A stretch of 39,071 nt of DNA, from positions 1-39,071 of the forward strand of contig NZ_JAGGPX010000021.1 of the NCBI RefSeq assembly GCF_018613575.1, given 5' to 3'. Positions 25,386 through 34,263 of this stretch are shown here, piece by piece. Position 1 is the first letter of the stretch; every line of letters starts with the position of its first letter. Made by a program: the position numbers and the translations under genes. Source of the stretch: Planococcus sp. ISL-110 (GTDB taxonomy: Bacteria; Bacillota; Bacilli; Bacillales_A; Planococcaceae). Under the pieces are notes generated by a model. The model was not told the origin of the DNA, made no database searches, and was given only the letters and a program-made list of their open reading frames with translations.

Positions 25386-26889
25386 AGAACGCTATAAACT
25401 GCATCCCGTTTCGGCATTCTTAAATTTCATCAAGGGCCTGAAAGAAATGATTGTGCCATTCATCATTATTTTTGGCGTCAATATATTCAGAGATGGCGGC
25501 GTCAGCTCGATGTTCAACCAGGGGTGGCAGGGTTTGATTCCGGTAATGGTGGGAAGTGTCGTTCTGATTTTCCTGCTTGTCGGCGGAATCATCAAATGGA
25601 AACGCTTTGTTTATTGGTTTGAAGATGGGGAATTGCGCATTGAATATGGCCTTTTTGTCAAGAAAAAAAGGTATATTCCCTTTGATCGGATCCAAAGCCT
25701 GAATTATACTGAAGGCATTTTCCATCGGCCGCTCGGCTTGGTGAAAGTGAAAGTGGAAACAGGAGGTTCCGGAAAAGTGGGGCAGGCGGAAGCCGAGTTG
25801 ACTGCGATTTCAAGAGAAGATGCAGATCGCATTGAAAATGAAATGGAAAAGGCCAAATACAAGCTTCCGGAAGAAGCCGTTACAGAAATGGGGCCTGTGG
25901 AACGCGCAGAAACACCTGCTAAAAAAGAGGCAAGGGTACTTTACCGGATGTCTATGAAGGAATTATTGATTCTTGCCACGACCTCCGGAGGCATTGGGGT
26001 AGTGATTTCAGCGGTTGCGCTTTTCCTGTCCCAGTTTTCTGAACTGATTCCGTACGATGCCATTTACGAGGAAGTCATGCTGTTTCTCCGTTTTGGCGCG
26101 TTGATTGTGATTTTGACAATCTTTTTTGTCCTGTTGATTGCATGGATCATTTCAGTCATTATGACCATTGTGGCGAATTACCAATTTACCATTCAGCGTG
26201 ATGAGGACCACATCTATATCACCAGAGGGTTACTGGAGAAAAAGAAAGTTTCGATACCATTGAAACGTGTCCAAGGAATCAAGGTGAGCCAGAATCCGTT
26301 GCGTGAGATACTCGGATACGCCACGGTTGTGGTCGAAAGTGCAGGAGGATCGATCGGGGATAAAGACGAAAAAATCCGCCTGTTTCCTTTAGTGAAAAAA
26401 GACCGGATGATTCCGATACTGGCCGATTTGTTTCCGGAGCTGGAATGGGCGCCTGAGCTAATCAAGGCTCCAAAGCGCAGTGTTCACTTTTTCTATCGTC
26501 TGGATTTGCTTTGGCTGTCACCGGTGTTTGCCGCTGTGGGATATTTTTTCTATCCGTACGGTCTGCTGGCGCTGATTTTTGTCCCGATTGTTGTCGCTGT
26601 CGGAATCTGGCAGCATCGGACAACAGGCTACGCGCTGGGTGAAAAGCAATTGACGATGCAATTCAGAGGATTCAGCAAGCACCGTTTCTTCATGTTGAAG
26701 AAGCGGGTGCAGGTTGTTCAAGTGACACAAAGCTATTTCCAACGACGCAAAGGGATTGCCTCCATCAGTTCGACAATCAAATCGGGTATGATGGGAGCTA
26801 CTGCGACCACTCCCCATATGGAAAAAGAAGACGCCAGAAGGATTTTGTCCTGGTATGAACCATCTGGCGCAAAAAAACTGGAAAACTGA
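25375..26889 (+). CDS. ydbT: Membrane protein with tandem bacterial PH domains, YdbT-like
   Basis: This 504-aa protein has three PH (DUF304) modules alternating with pairs of membrane helices: helices near residues 20-70, a PH module from YWFEDGELRIEYGLF, helices near 195-265, a PH module with ITRGLLEKKKVSIPLKRVQGI, helices near 365-410 and a last PH module with KKRVQVVQVTQSYFQRRKG. This layout matches B. subtilis YdbT. It probably works with YdbS in one membrane complex. The gene begins inside ydbS (11-bp overlap; a second ATG follows directly). A terminator lies just after the stop. Confidence 0.88.
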   Translation: MMYEERYKLHPVSAFLNFIKGLKEMIVPFIIIFGVNIFRDGGVSSMFNQGWQGLIPVMVGSVVLIFLLVGGIIKWKRFVYWFEDGELRIEYGLFVKKKRYIPFDRIQSLNYTEGIFHRPLGLVKVKVETGGSGKVGQAEAELTAISREDADRIENEMEKAKYKLPEEAVTEMGPVERAETPAKKEARVLYRMSMKELLILATTSGGIGVVISAVALFLSQFSELIPYDAIYEEVMLFLRFGALIVILTIFFVLLIAWIISVIMTIVANYQFTIQRDEDHIYITRGLLEKKKVSIPLKRVQGIKVSQNPLREILGYATVVVESAGGSIGDKDEKIRLFPLVKKDRMIPILADLFPELEWAPELIKAPKRSVHFFYRLDLLWLSPVFAAVGYFFYPYGLLALIFVPIVVAVGIWQHRTTGYALGEKQLTMQFRGFSKHRFFMLKKRVQVVQVTQSYFQRRKGIASISSTIKSGMMGATATTPHMEKEDARRILSWYEPSGAKKLEN

Positions 26890-26906
26890 AAAAATCATAT
26901 TTCCCG

Positions 26907-26951
26907 AAAAAAAAGACAGGCGGAATTTTAATTCCGGCTGTCCTTATTTTT
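26907..26951. terminator. Bidirectional terminator between ydbT and the rhomboid gene
   Basis: A 13-bp stem with one mismatch (26915-26927 with 26930-26942) has a two-base apical gap, a T-rich tail on the plus side and eight T on the minus side. The rhomboid stop codon is at its centre. Confidence 0.8.
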
Positions 26952-27551
26952 AGCTCGCCAGCTGACAATCCGTTTTGGGTGGAAATAACTGAGTCCGATC
27001 AGGAACCCGGTAATCATTCCGGCGATATGGGCTGTAACATTGACGTTTGGCGTCAGGAAAGTCATAACTATACTAATGACGATAATTGGGAGTATAATTT
27101 GTTTGAGCTGGGGCAAGGCACGTCCACCGTAATAAACCAATGCGCCAAATGCGCCAAACACTCCGAAGATCGCACCGCTGGCTCCTACATGGGCATAATC
27201 GAGCGGCTGTAAGAAGTAGGTAGCTGCTGAAGCAAATAATCCTGCCAGCAGGTAAATCGTGATAAAGCGGACTTTGCCGGTTAAACGTTCCAATTCAGGT
27301 CCGAACAGGAACAATGAAAACATATTAAACAGCAAATGCATCAATCCGCCATGGAGAAAAATCGGTGTAAAGAATCGCCACCATTGGCCTTCTGCAATGT
27401 AAAAGTTGGAGCCGACACCATAAAAGTAAAGCCATTCACCAAGCAAAGGAAGCCATGTCAGTACATAGACCAGCAGATTAAGGCCAATCAAAGTGGAAAC
27501 AACCGGATACAGGCGCAGGTATTGCTTAAAGCTTTCTGTTCGAATAAACAT
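26928..27551 (-). CDS. Rhomboid-family intramembrane serine protease, YdcA-like
   Basis: This is a 207-aa protein with six membrane segments that cleaves within membrane-embedded substrates. The catalytic serine is in GASGAIFG and the catalytic histidine in TAHIAGMITG. The helix 2 block HGGLMHLLFNMFSL and the L1-region RWFT-like WRFFTPIF support the fold. By position it corresponds to B. subtilis YdcA. It is the only minus-strand gene in the long plus-strand ydbS-rsbX stretch, as in B. subtilis. Substrate unknown. ATG 27551 has AGGTGAC just upstream. Confidence 0.9.
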   Translation of the reverse strand: MFIRTESFKQYLRLYPVVSTLIGLNLLVYVLTWLPLLGEWLYFYGVGSNFYIAEGQWWRFFTPIFLHGGLMHLLFNMFSLFLFGPELERLTGKVRFITIYLLAGLFASAATYFLQPLDYAHVGASGAIFGVFGAFGALVYYGGRALPQLKQIILPIIVISIVMTFLTPNVNVTAHIAGMITGFLIGLSYFHPKRIVSWRAKNKDSRN

Positions 27552-27619
27552 TTAGTCACCTCTATTTCATATCTTCAATTATACCTGTTACCTGTTTGCG
27601 ATTGAAAGGAGAAACATTT

Positions 27620-27973
27620 ATGATTACAGGAATCGGGTTGGATGTCGTTGAATTGTCACGAATCCGACGGTTGGATGCCAAATCACCAAAATTTCGCGAA
27701 CGTGTTTTAACTGAATACGAGCAAAATGAATATAGCCAATTAACAGCGGCAAGAAAAGTGGAATTTCTGGCAGGCCGCTTTGCGGCAAAAGAAGCGTTTT
27801 CCAAAGCCCAAGGCACAGGAATCGGCGCCGCCTGTTCTTTTCAGGATATCGAAATCAGAAAAGATGGCAAGGGTAAGCCCTCTGTTTATTTTCGGCACAC
27901 AGAAACGGGCCTGGTGTCCATTACGCATTCAAAGGACTTTGCCGCAGCGCAAGTTCTCATACAAACAAATTAA
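27620..27973 (+). CDS. acpS: Holo-[acyl-carrier-protein] synthase
   Basis: This 117-aa enzyme transfers 4'-phosphopantetheine from CoA to acyl carrier protein, as the trimeric AcpS type. The first motif GIGLDVVELSRI (with D8) and the second RFAAKEAFSKA carry the magnesium and CoA ligands. SITHSKDFAAA is the third motif. Length is typical. The frame opens eight codons earlier at a TTG, but AAAGGAGA precedes ATG 27620. It is 15 bp before alr, so the two are probably cotranscribed. B. subtilis has ydcC between them; it is absent here. Confidence 0.94.
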   Translation: MITGIGLDVVELSRIRRLDAKSPKFRERVLTEYEQNEYSQLTAARKVEFLAGRFAAKEAFSKAQGTGIGAACSFQDIEIRKDGKGKPSVYFRHTETGLVSITHSKDFAAAQVLIQTN

Positions 27974-27988
27974 CTGGGCGGTGTTACG

Positions 27989-29146
27989 ATGACGGAACAA
28001 TATCGACCGACAAAAGCGGTCATTGATCTAGGTGCAATCAAAAAGAATTTAACAGCTTTTCAGGAAAGAAGTGGCAATGCTGAGGTAATTGCAGTAGTAA
28101 AGGCAGATGCTTATGGACACGGGGTTTTGGAAGTGGCCAAGACGGCCATCGGAAATGGCGTTAGCATGCTGGCGGTCGCAACGCCGGATGAAGCCCTTTT
28201 TCTGCGCAATGAAGGCATTGAAACTGAGTTGCTGGTAATGGGTGCAACCCCCTCGAATTTCATTCCGGTTGCACAGCAGCGCAATATCATCGTCACTGCA
28301 GTTTCTTTGGACTGGCTGTCAATGGCAGCGGTCTATTTGTCGCCGGAGTTGCATGCATTAAAGATCCACTTGAAAGTGGACACCGGGATGAGGCGCATCG
28401 GCATTCAATTGGATGAAGTGGATGAAGCGTTTGGTTTTATCGCTGATCATGATTTTGCCTTCAAGGGCATCTTCACCCATTTTGCGACTGCGGATGAAAA
28501 GGATTCCTCGCTATTCCAGGAGCAGGTAAGTGCGATGAATGGTGTCATCGATAAACTGGATGATCCTTCTGTTATGGTCCACGTTTCCAATAGTGCTGCC
28601 GCCATCATGCATCCGGAATTGGCCTGGGATGCGGTTCGCGTTGGGATTTCATTGTATGGCATTGCACCCTCCCCATATGTAGGGGAGGAGATGCCCTTTG
28701 CATTGCACCCGGCTCTCAGCCTGGAAACGGAAATCATCCATGTGAAAAAAGTAAAAGCAGGGGAAGGGCTGAGCTACGGAGCCACTTACCGTGCCGAACA
28801 GGACGAGTGGATTGCGACTTTGCCAATCGGTTATGCGGATGGCATGCTCCGTGGGCTGCAAGGACAGGACGTTTTAGTGAAAGGGCAGCGCGTACCGGTT
28901 GTGGGCCGGATTTGCATGGATCAATGCATGATCCGCCTTTCTGAAAAATTGCGGGTCGGAGAAAAAGTGCAATTGATCGGAAGCCAAGGCGGACAGCGGA
29001 TTTTCATTGATGAATGGGCGCGCAGGCTGGAAACAATCCCTTATGAAATTCCTTGTATTTTAACAAAACGGGTGCCCCGGGTTTACTCAGACAGCACCGA
29101 AGTTTCCGATTTGCCTTTTCAGGAACCCGATACAATGTTAAGATGA
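27989..29146 (+). CDS. alr: Alanine racemase
   Basis: This 385-aa PLP enzyme interconverts L- and D-alanine for the cell wall. The Schiff-base lysine K38 is in AVVKADAYGHG, and the second catalytic base (tyrosine) is in the GLSYGATYRA block of the C-terminal beta domain. LKVDTGMRRIG and GRICMDQCM are further signatures. It feeds the Ddl/MurF step encoded 8 kb upstream. It is followed by the ndoAI-ndoA pair, the order found in B. subtilis. The start ATG has GGGCGGTG upstream. Confidence 0.96.
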   Translation: MTEQYRPTKAVIDLGAIKKNLTAFQERSGNAEVIAVVKADAYGHGVLEVAKTAIGNGVSMLAVATPDEALFLRNEGIETELLVMGATPSNFIPVAQQRNIIVTAVSLDWLSMAAVYLSPELHALKIHLKVDTGMRRIGIQLDEVDEAFGFIADHDFAFKGIFTHFATADEKDSSLFQEQVSAMNGVIDKLDDPSVMVHVSNSAAAIMHPELAWDAVRVGISLYGIAPSPYVGEEMPFALHPALSLETEIIHVKKVKAGEGLSYGATYRAEQDEWIATLPIGYADGMLRGLQGQDVLVKGQRVPVVGRICMDQCMIRLSEKLRVGEKVQLIGSQGGQRIFIDEWARRLETIPYEIPCILTKRVPRVYSDSTEVSDLPFQEPDTMLR

Positions 29147-29189
29147 GAAAGATAAAGGCAGAAGAACGGGATTTTCGGAGGTGTCGGCT

Positions 29190-29474
29190 GTGTACGAGAA
29201 GTCAAAGACAAAAGAAGTGGTTGTAAAATTGCCAAAACAATTTATTTCGGAGTTGACAACTCATTCAGATGAACGTGTTCAAGAAAGTGGAGATTATATT
29301 TATGTTTCCACGCATCGGGTGACTAAGAATCTGTACGACTCATATCATATTCGGGAAGCTATGATCAAGGGCTACGTGGAGATGTCACAAATCAATCTAT
29401 CGATTGCTTGTGAATGTTCTCACGCTGAGTACGAAGCGGAGCACACGACAGTGCGACTCGTAAGCGGAGGGTGA
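29190..29474 (+). CDS. ndoAI: NdoAI (MazE-like) antitoxin with divergent N-terminal half
   Basis: This 94-aa antitoxin neutralises the adjacent NdoA toxin. The C-terminal half ([20 protein letters not shown] and the terminal VRLVSGG) matches the toxin-binding part of B. subtilis NdoAI. The N-terminal ribbon-helix-helix region starts normally ([13 protein letters not shown]), but helix 2 ([17 protein letters not shown]) is unlike the usual NRSELI-type sequence, so operator recognition may differ. GTG 29190 is chosen because GGAGGTG lies six bases before it; a GTG at 29181 lies inside that site. The toxin starts four bases after its stop. Confidence 0.88.
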   Translation: MYEKSKTKEVVVKLPKQFISELTTHSDERVQESGDYIYVSTHRVTKNLYDSYHIREAMIKGYVEMSQINLSIACECSHAEYEAEHTTVRLVSGG

Positions 29475-29478
29475 CAAC

Positions 29479-29829
29479 TTGATTGTAAAACGCGGGGATG
29501 TTTTTTTTGCAGAATTATCACCGGTTGTCGGGTCTGAGCAAGGTGGGACCCGTCCCGTCCTGGTGATTCAAAATGATATAGGTAATCGTTTCAGTCCTAC
29601 TGTAATCATTGCTGCAATTACAGCGCAGATTCAAAAAGCCAAATTGCCGACTCATGTGGAGATTAATGCCAAAAAATACGGCTTTGAACGTGATTCAGTT
29701 ATTCTGCTTGAACAATTGCGGACCATTGATAAGTCTCGACTGACCGATAAAATCACCCAACTTGATGACACGTTGATGGAAAAAGTAGACGAGGCATTGG
29801 AGATCAGTGTCGGCCTTGTAAAATTTTAA
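29479..29829 (+). CDS. ndoA: NdoA (MazF/EndoA) endoribonuclease toxin
   Basis: This 116-aa sequence-specific ribosome-independent mRNA interferase is nearly the full EndoA length and pattern: [21 protein letters not shown] at the N-terminus (listed as residues 2-22), [20 protein letters not shown] and [13 protein letters not shown]. In B. subtilis this family cuts at UACAU. It starts at TTG 29479 with GGAGG upstream and is translationally linked to the antitoxin. A long terminator follows, which separates the pair from the rsb operon. Confidence 0.95.
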   Translation: MIVKRGDVFFAELSPVVGSEQGGTRPVLVIQNDIGNRFSPTVIIAAITAQIQKAKLPTHVEINAKKYGFERDSVILLEQLRTIDKSRLTDKITQLDDTLMEKVDEALEISVGLVKF

Positions 29830-29844
29830 GCATACATACTCCTT

Positions 29845-29883
29845 AAAAGACACCTTGAGAATTTTTCTCGAGGTGTCTTTTTA
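29845..29883 (+). terminator. Terminator of ndoA
   Basis: A 17-bp stem with one G-U pair (29845-29861 with 29865-29881) and a TTT loop, ending in a T run. Confidence 0.92.
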
Positions 29884-29910
29884 CAGGAAATGGACGCACC
29901 TAGAAAAAAG

Positions 29911-29939
29911 ATGTGAAAAAAACGAATTTCCGATACAAT
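29911..29939 (+). promoter_or_regulatory. Candidate sigma-A promoter of the rsb operon
   Basis: ATGTGA (29911-29916), 17 bp, TACAAT (29934-29939). The -10 is good and the -35 weak. This is where the housekeeping promoter of the eight-gene operon is expected. Confidence 0.5.
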
Positions 29940-29997
29940 AAAGGGTAACAGATAAAATTTGAGATACATAGTGTCACAGGGAGGGTTTTTAATCAGT

Positions 29998-30825
29998 ATG
30001 AATAAACAGATGGCTCAATATATACAGGGCAACTTAACCGAAATCATTTCACAATGGCAAGGGAAAATGAAGAGCGAGGAAAATGAACGTTCTTTTCAGA
30101 CGATGCCTGAAGAATTGATGAATCAAACTAGCCATGAGTTTGCGGAGCTGATGATTTCCAACTTACTTGAAAGCCATCAAGCGTATAAAAACCGATTAAA
30201 CGAGTTTGCAGAAAAGGTGGTTCGCATTGGATGGTCCATTACATTTGTGACAAAAGCAATCACCCATTTCGCTGAAATTATTTATGAAAATATGACCAAT
30301 GAAAAAATTATCCATGAGGGCAATATTGCTGCTTATGTAAAAGAATTCAGCAACTGGATCACGCCGATTAGCGAGAACACAATTGAGGCGTACTCCAAAA
30401 CATGGGAACGTACGGTCAGCCTGCAAAAGATTGCCCTGCAGGAACTTTCGGCTTCGCTTATTCCTGTTTTTGAGAAAGTATCAGTCATGCCGTTAGTCGG
30501 AACAATCGATACAGAGCGGGCGAAATTGATTATGGAAAATCTGCTGGAAGGTGTCGTGAAGCATCGAGCGGAAGTCGTGTTGCTCGATATTACCGGTGTT
30601 CCTGTAGTGGATACAATGGTCGCTCATCACATTATCCAGGCCGCGGATGCTGTCCGCCTGGTAGGAGCAAAATGTATGCTTGTCGGAATTCGTCCTGAAA
30701 TTGCTCAGACGATTGTCACGCTTGGCATCAACTTGAACGACTTTACGACAACAAGCACTTTGCAGCGGGGCGTGGAACAGGCGCTGGCTTGGACAAACCG
30801 AAAAATTGTGGAGGTTGAAGACTAA
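29998..30825 (+). CDS. rsbRA: Stressosome sensor/co-antagonist RsbRA
   Basis: This 275-aa stressosome core protein has an N-terminal non-heme globin-like sensor domain (about residues 1-130) and a C-terminal STAS domain. Its two phosphorylatable threonines are in [12 protein letters not shown] and [10 protein letters not shown], equivalent to T171 and T205 of B. subtilis RsbRA; length is essentially the same. With RsbS it holds RsbT until stress. The ATG at 29998 has GGGAGGG but 12 bases upstream, which is longer than usual. The frame opens at a TTG 13 codons earlier without a site. Its stop overlaps the rsbS start by one base. Confidence 0.93.
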   Translation: MNKQMAQYIQGNLTEIISQWQGKMKSEENERSFQTMPEELMNQTSHEFAELMISNLLESHQAYKNRLNEFAEKVVRIGWSITFVTKAITHFAEIIYENMTNEKIIHEGNIAAYVKEFSNWITPISENTIEAYSKTWERTVSLQKIALQELSASLIPVFEKVSVMPLVGTIDTERAKLIMENLLEGVVKHRAEVVLLDITGVPVVDTMVAHHIIQAADAVRLVGAKCMLVGIRPEIAQTIVTLGINLNDFTTTSTLQRGVEQALAWTNRKIVEVED

Positions 30826-31187
30826 TGAATTTTAGAATTCCTATTTTAAAGTTAAGAGATACATTAATTGTTTCGATCCAGTGGGAGCTTGATGATCAGA
30901 CAGCTCTTCAATTTCAAGAGGATTTATTGACAAAGCTGCATGAAACAAGTGCACGCGGCGTCGTGATCGATTTGACATCCATTGATTTCATCGACTCATT
31001 TATCGCGAAAGTTCTGGGGGACGTCATCAGCATGTCAAGCCTGATGGGGGCCAGAGTAGTTATTACTGGTATCCAACCAGCAGTTGCTATCACTTTGATC
31101 GAGTTAGGAATTCGACTTGAAGATGTTATGACAGCATTGGATTTAGAAAATGGTTTGGATAAACTTCAATTGGAATTGGAGGCTTAA
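30825..31187 (+). CDS. rsbS: Stressosome antagonist RsbS
   Basis: This 120-aa single STAS-domain protein is phosphorylated by RsbT on the serine in [13 protein letters not shown] (S59 in B. subtilis). In the stressosome it binds and silences RsbT. The start ATG overlaps the rsbRA stop (TAATG), so translation is coupled. It is followed two bases later by rsbT, with TTGGAGG inside its own 3' end as the ribosome site. Confidence 0.95.
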   Translation: MNFRIPILKLRDTLIVSIQWELDDQTALQFQEDLLTKLHETSARGVVIDLTSIDFIDSFIAKVLGDVISMSSLMGARVVITGIQPAVAITLIELGIRLEDVMTALDLENGLDKLQLELEA

Positions 31188-31189
31188 AA

Positions 31190-31591
31190 ATGAGCGACCA
31201 GTCCTCGGTGGAAATTTTGACAGAATGGGATATTGTTGCTGCAAGACAGCTCGGACGCAATGTTGCAAAAGAGCTTGGCTTTGGAACAGTTGACCAGGCC
31301 CGCATTACAACGGCCATCAGCGAGCTTGCTCGCAATATTTACCTATATGCCGGAAAAGGCAGAATTGAAATTCAGCAATTGACTGAAAATGGTCTCAAGG
31401 GTATTTTGATCATCGCTGCAGACAACGGTCCCGGAATTCCTGATATCCGCAAAGTGATGGAAGACGGCTTTACGACTTCCGGTGGATTAGGGGCGGGACT
31501 GCCTGGTGTCAAACGGTTAATGGACGATTTCAAAATCGAAACAATTTTAGGCGAAGGTACGGATATAAGAGCTACCAAGTGGCTTCGTTAG
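31190..31591 (+). CDS. rsbT: Switch kinase RsbT
   Basis: This 133-aa GHKL-fold serine/threonine kinase phosphorylates RsbS and RsbRA on stress, is released and then activates RsbU. The N box is ELARNIYLYA, and the ATP lid is shown by ADNGPGIPD and GGLGAGLPGVKRLMD. Length equals the family norm. It lies between rsbS and rsbU in the standard order. Confidence 0.95.
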   Translation: MSDQSSVEILTEWDIVAARQLGRNVAKELGFGTVDQARITTAISELARNIYLYAGKGRIEIQQLTENGLKGILIIAADNGPGIPDIRKVMEDGFTTSGGLGAGLPGVKRLMDDFKIETILGEGTDIRATKWLR

Positions 31592-31603
31592 GGGGAACGC
31601 CTA

Positions 31604-32605
31604 ATGTCTCAAGAGATTGAGGTTCAATACAAAGAAATTCTAAATGAATACACAAAAAAGCAGACGGAGCAAAATTTATACGTCGGCCAAAATTTCAGCC
31701 GCCAGCTTATTCTGGAGAACATTGCGCCCGAAGAAGTCATCAGCATGCATAAGGCGGCAATTCAAGAACTTTATAGTGAATTGCCGGATGTTGTGTGGCA
31801 TTCTTTTGATTTTTTGATTGAAATGATGATCAATTACGGGTTGGCACTTCAGGAACGGCAAAGCCTCTTGAAACAGCAGGAAGAACTGAAAGTAGAAATG
31901 GATCTTGCCGCAAATGTGCAGGAGACGCTGTTGAAAACCAAGTTGCCTATACTGGAAGGTTTGGACATCGGCCTTCTTTCTATTCCTGCGCGAAAAATGA
32001 ATGGAGATTATATTTATTTTGTCAGTGATCACGACGGCTATGCTGGAGTAGCGGTAGCTGACGTAATCGGCAAAGGCCTTCCGGCTGCCCTTTGCATGTC
32101 CATGATCAAGTTCGGAATGGATAGCTTAAACAGTTCGCATGCACTGCCAAAAGATGTATTGGGCATCATCAACCGGATTGTCGAAAAAAGTGTCGATGAT
32201 TCGATGTTCGTTTCTATGTTCTACAGCAATTACGATGCCAAACAAGCTCGCTTGACCTATGGATCTGCAGGGCATGAACCAGCTATCCTGTATCGTGCCA
32301 AAGACCAGCAATTCAGCGAGTTGTTTGCGAAAGGGTTGCTGCTCGGCGTCTCTCCGGCGGCAGTCTATGAAGAGCATACGGTGGATTTGGAAAAAGGCGA
32401 TCTGGTGATCATGATGACGGATGGCGTGACGGAAGGCCGGAACGATGAAGGCTTTATTGAACGCGAAGTTATCTATGAATTGATTGAACGGAAAAAGGAC
32501 GAGCCTGCACAAACTATTGTGCAATATGTCTACGATGAGCTTGAACGTATGCAAAGTGCACAGTTTCAAGATGATTTTACGCTGGTGATCTATAAAAAAG
32601 TGTAA
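31604..32605 (+). CDS. rsbU: PP2C phosphatase RsbU
   Basis: This 333-aa activator dephosphorylates RsbV-P. The N-terminal ~100 residues form the RsbT-binding helical domain, followed by a coiled linker (LLKQQEELKVEMDLAANVQ) and a SpoIIE-type PP2C domain with the metal aspartates in MNGDYIYFVSD, GVAVADVIGKG and TDGVTEGR. It starts 12 bp after rsbT with AGGGGGA upstream. In this operon it is the last gene before the internal sigma-B promoter. Confidence 0.95.
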   Translation: MSQEIEVQYKEILNEYTKKQTEQNLYVGQNFSRQLILENIAPEEVISMHKAAIQELYSELPDVVWHSFDFLIEMMINYGLALQERQSLLKQQEELKVEMDLAANVQETLLKTKLPILEGLDIGLLSIPARKMNGDYIYFVSDHDGYAGVAVADVIGKGLPAALCMSMIKFGMDSLNSSHALPKDVLGIINRIVEKSVDDSMFVSMFYSNYDAKQARLTYGSAGHEPAILYRAKDQQFSELFAKGLLLGVSPAAVYEEHTVDLEKGDLVIMMTDGVTEGRNDEGFIEREVIYELIERKKDEPAQTIVQYVYDELERMQSAQFQDDFTLVIYKKV

Positions 32606-32611
32606 GGCAAG

Positions 32612-32637
32612 GTTTAAATGTGGGTGAATTGTGGTAT
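32612..32637 (+). promoter_or_regulatory. Internal sigma-B promoter before rsbV
   Basis: GTTTAA (32612-32617), 14 bp, TGGTAT (32632-32637). It is in the rsbU-rsbV gap, exactly where B. subtilis has the sigma-B-dependent promoter that lets sigma-B raise its own rsbV-W-sigB-rsbX transcript. Confidence 0.85.
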
Positions 32638-32701
32638 TAATGCTTAGAACAGCTTTTTTAAAAGCGGGATTGAATTTTAAAAAACGGGGTGTCGAATCAC
32701 A

Positions 32702-33031
32702 ATGAATATTCAAGTGGACTTAACTGAGTCGAACAATGTCCTGGAGGGCTTTGTCCGCGGGGAAATCGATGCGCATACTGCACCGGTCCTACGGGAAAAA
32801 TTAGAAACTTATCAGAATCACCAAGGATTAAAAGCAGAGTTGGATCTTTCCGACGTTAATTATATGGATAGTACAGGATTGGGAGTTTTCGTAGCTTTTT
32901 ATAAATCGGTCAATGCAAATGGTGGCCACGTAAAGTTAAAAGGACTCTCTGCACGATTAAAACGGCTTTTCGATATTACAGGTTTAGGCGATATTATGGA
33001 TATTGAATCTGTCGGAAAGGGTGGTAACTGA
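32702..33031 (+). CDS. rsbV: Anti-anti-sigma factor RsbV
   Basis: This 109-aa STAS protein binds RsbW when unphosphorylated and so frees sigma-B. The target serine lies in YMDSTGLGVF (S57 in B. subtilis). It is the first gene after the internal sigma-B promoter. GGGGTG stands about ten bases before the ATG. The rsbW start follows two bases after the rsbV stop. Confidence 0.96.
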   Translation: MNIQVDLTESNNVLEGFVRGEIDAHTAPVLREKLETYQNHQGLKAELDLSDVNYMDSTGLGVFVAFYKSVNANGGHVKLKGLSARLKRLFDITGLGDIMDIESVGKGGN

Positions 33032-33032
33032 T

Positions 33033-33503
33033 ATGCGTCCTTTCGATTATGTAGAAATGAGAGTTCCTGCTAAATCCCAATACGTTGGCGTTGCAAGACT
33101 CACCATTTCGGGTTTGGCCAGTCGTATCGGTTTTTCGTTTGATGATATAGAGGATTTGAAAATCGCTGCAAGTGAAGCTGTGACAAATGCAGTTCAGCAT
33201 GCTTATACAGAAGGCGAAGAAGGCGAAGTTGTCATTGGCTGCGCATTGTATGCAGACAAGATCGAGATTATGGTAGCGGATCATGGCCAAAGCTTCAATT
33301 TTGAAGAAACCAAGGCAAAAGTGGGTCCCTATCACGATCAAGAAGAAGGTGCTTTTCTTCGTGAAGGAGGTCTCGGCTTGTATTTGATTGAAACATTAAT
33401 GGATGAAGTCAAAGTTCATCATCAAGAAGGAGTAACAATCTTCATGACAAAGCATGTTGAAGGAGAGCAGGTGGAGAAGGATGTCGAAACAGTCTCATCC
33501 TAA
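33033..33503 (+). CDS. rsbW: Anti-sigma factor and kinase RsbW
   Basis: This 156-aa GHKL kinase binds sigma-B and phosphorylates RsbV. The N box AASEAVTNAVQHAY and the G boxes VADHGQSF and REGGLGLYLIETL are clear. The frame opens ten codons earlier, inside rsbV, but ATG 33033 has AAAGGGTGG upstream and begins the conserved MRPFDYVEMRVPA. Its last 23 bases overlap sigB, as in other Bacillales, which helps fix the anti-sigma to sigma ratio. Confidence 0.95.
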   Translation: MRPFDYVEMRVPAKSQYVGVARLTISGLASRIGFSFDDIEDLKIAASEAVTNAVQHAYTEGEEGEVVIGCALYADKIEIMVADHGQSFNFEETKAKVGPYHDQEEGAFLREGGLGLYLIETLMDEVKVHHQEGVTIFMTKHVEGEQVEKDVETVSS

Positions 33504-34263
33504 TCAGCCTACTAAAGAGCAGGTGCTTGAGTGGATTGAAGCTTATCAAAAGACAGAAGATGAAGAAGCCCAGACAAATTTGGTGTTGAATTACAAACGT
33601 CTTGTTGAATCCATTGCGAGAAAATATTCTAATGGTAAATCTTACCATGAAGATATTGCGCAAGTGGGCATGCTTGGGCTTTTAGGAGCTATCAGACGTT
33701 ACGACCCTTCATATGGCCGTAGCTTTGAAGCTTTTGCTGTGCCTACGATTATCGGCGAAATTAAACGTTTTTTGCGGGATAAGACATGGGCAATCCATGT
33801 CCCGCGGCGCATAAAAGAATTGGGCCCCCGTATCAAAGCGACGGTTGAGGTGCTGACAACAGAGCTTCAGCGTTCGCCGCAAGTATGGGAAATTGCCGAG
33901 TATCTGGATGTTGAAGAAGACGACGTACTGGAAGCAATGGAAATGGGCAAAAGCTATCAGGCACTTTCAATGGACCACTCTTTGGAGGCGGATTCAGACG
34001 GAAGCACAGTCACATTGTTTGACGTGGTAGGCCAGGAAGACGATGGGTATGAGAAAGCGGATCAGCGGATGCTTGTAGCTGAAGCGATGAATGTGCTTTC
34101 TGAACGGGAAAAGCAGATCATCCAATTCACTTACATAGAGCAGCTGAGCCAAAAAGAAGCCGGAGACAAACTCGGTATTTCTCAGATGCACGTTTCCCGT
34201 TTGCAAAGAAAAGCCATTAAAAAACTTCAGGAAGCTATATTAGCAGCCGGTGGGGTTTCATAG
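33481..34263 (+). CDS. sigB: General stress sigma factor SigB
   Basis: This 260-aa sigma-70-group 3 factor directs transcription from GTTTAA-N14-GGGTAT-like promoters. Region 2 is YHEDIAQVGMLGLLGAIRRYD and FEAFAVPTIIGEIKRFLRD (cited by position near residues 58-110), with the -10 recognition residues in it. Region 4 is the HTH QLSQKEAGDKLGISQMHVSR near the C-terminus. ATG 33481 has GGAGAAGG directly upstream; the frame opens nine codons earlier in rsbW. The stop overlaps the rsbX start (TAGTG). Confidence 0.95.
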   Translation: MSKQSHPNQPTKEQVLEWIEAYQKTEDEEAQTNLVLNYKRLVESIARKYSNGKSYHEDIAQVGMLGLLGAIRRYDPSYGRSFEAFAVPTIIGEIKRFLRDKTWAIHVPRRIKELGPRIKATVEVLTTELQRSPQVWEIAEYLDVEEDDVLEAMEMGKSYQALSMDHSLEADSDGSTVTLFDVVGQEDDGYEKADQRMLVAEAMNVLSEREKQIIQFTYIEQLSQKEAGDKLGISQMHVSRLQRKAIKKLQEAILAAGGVS

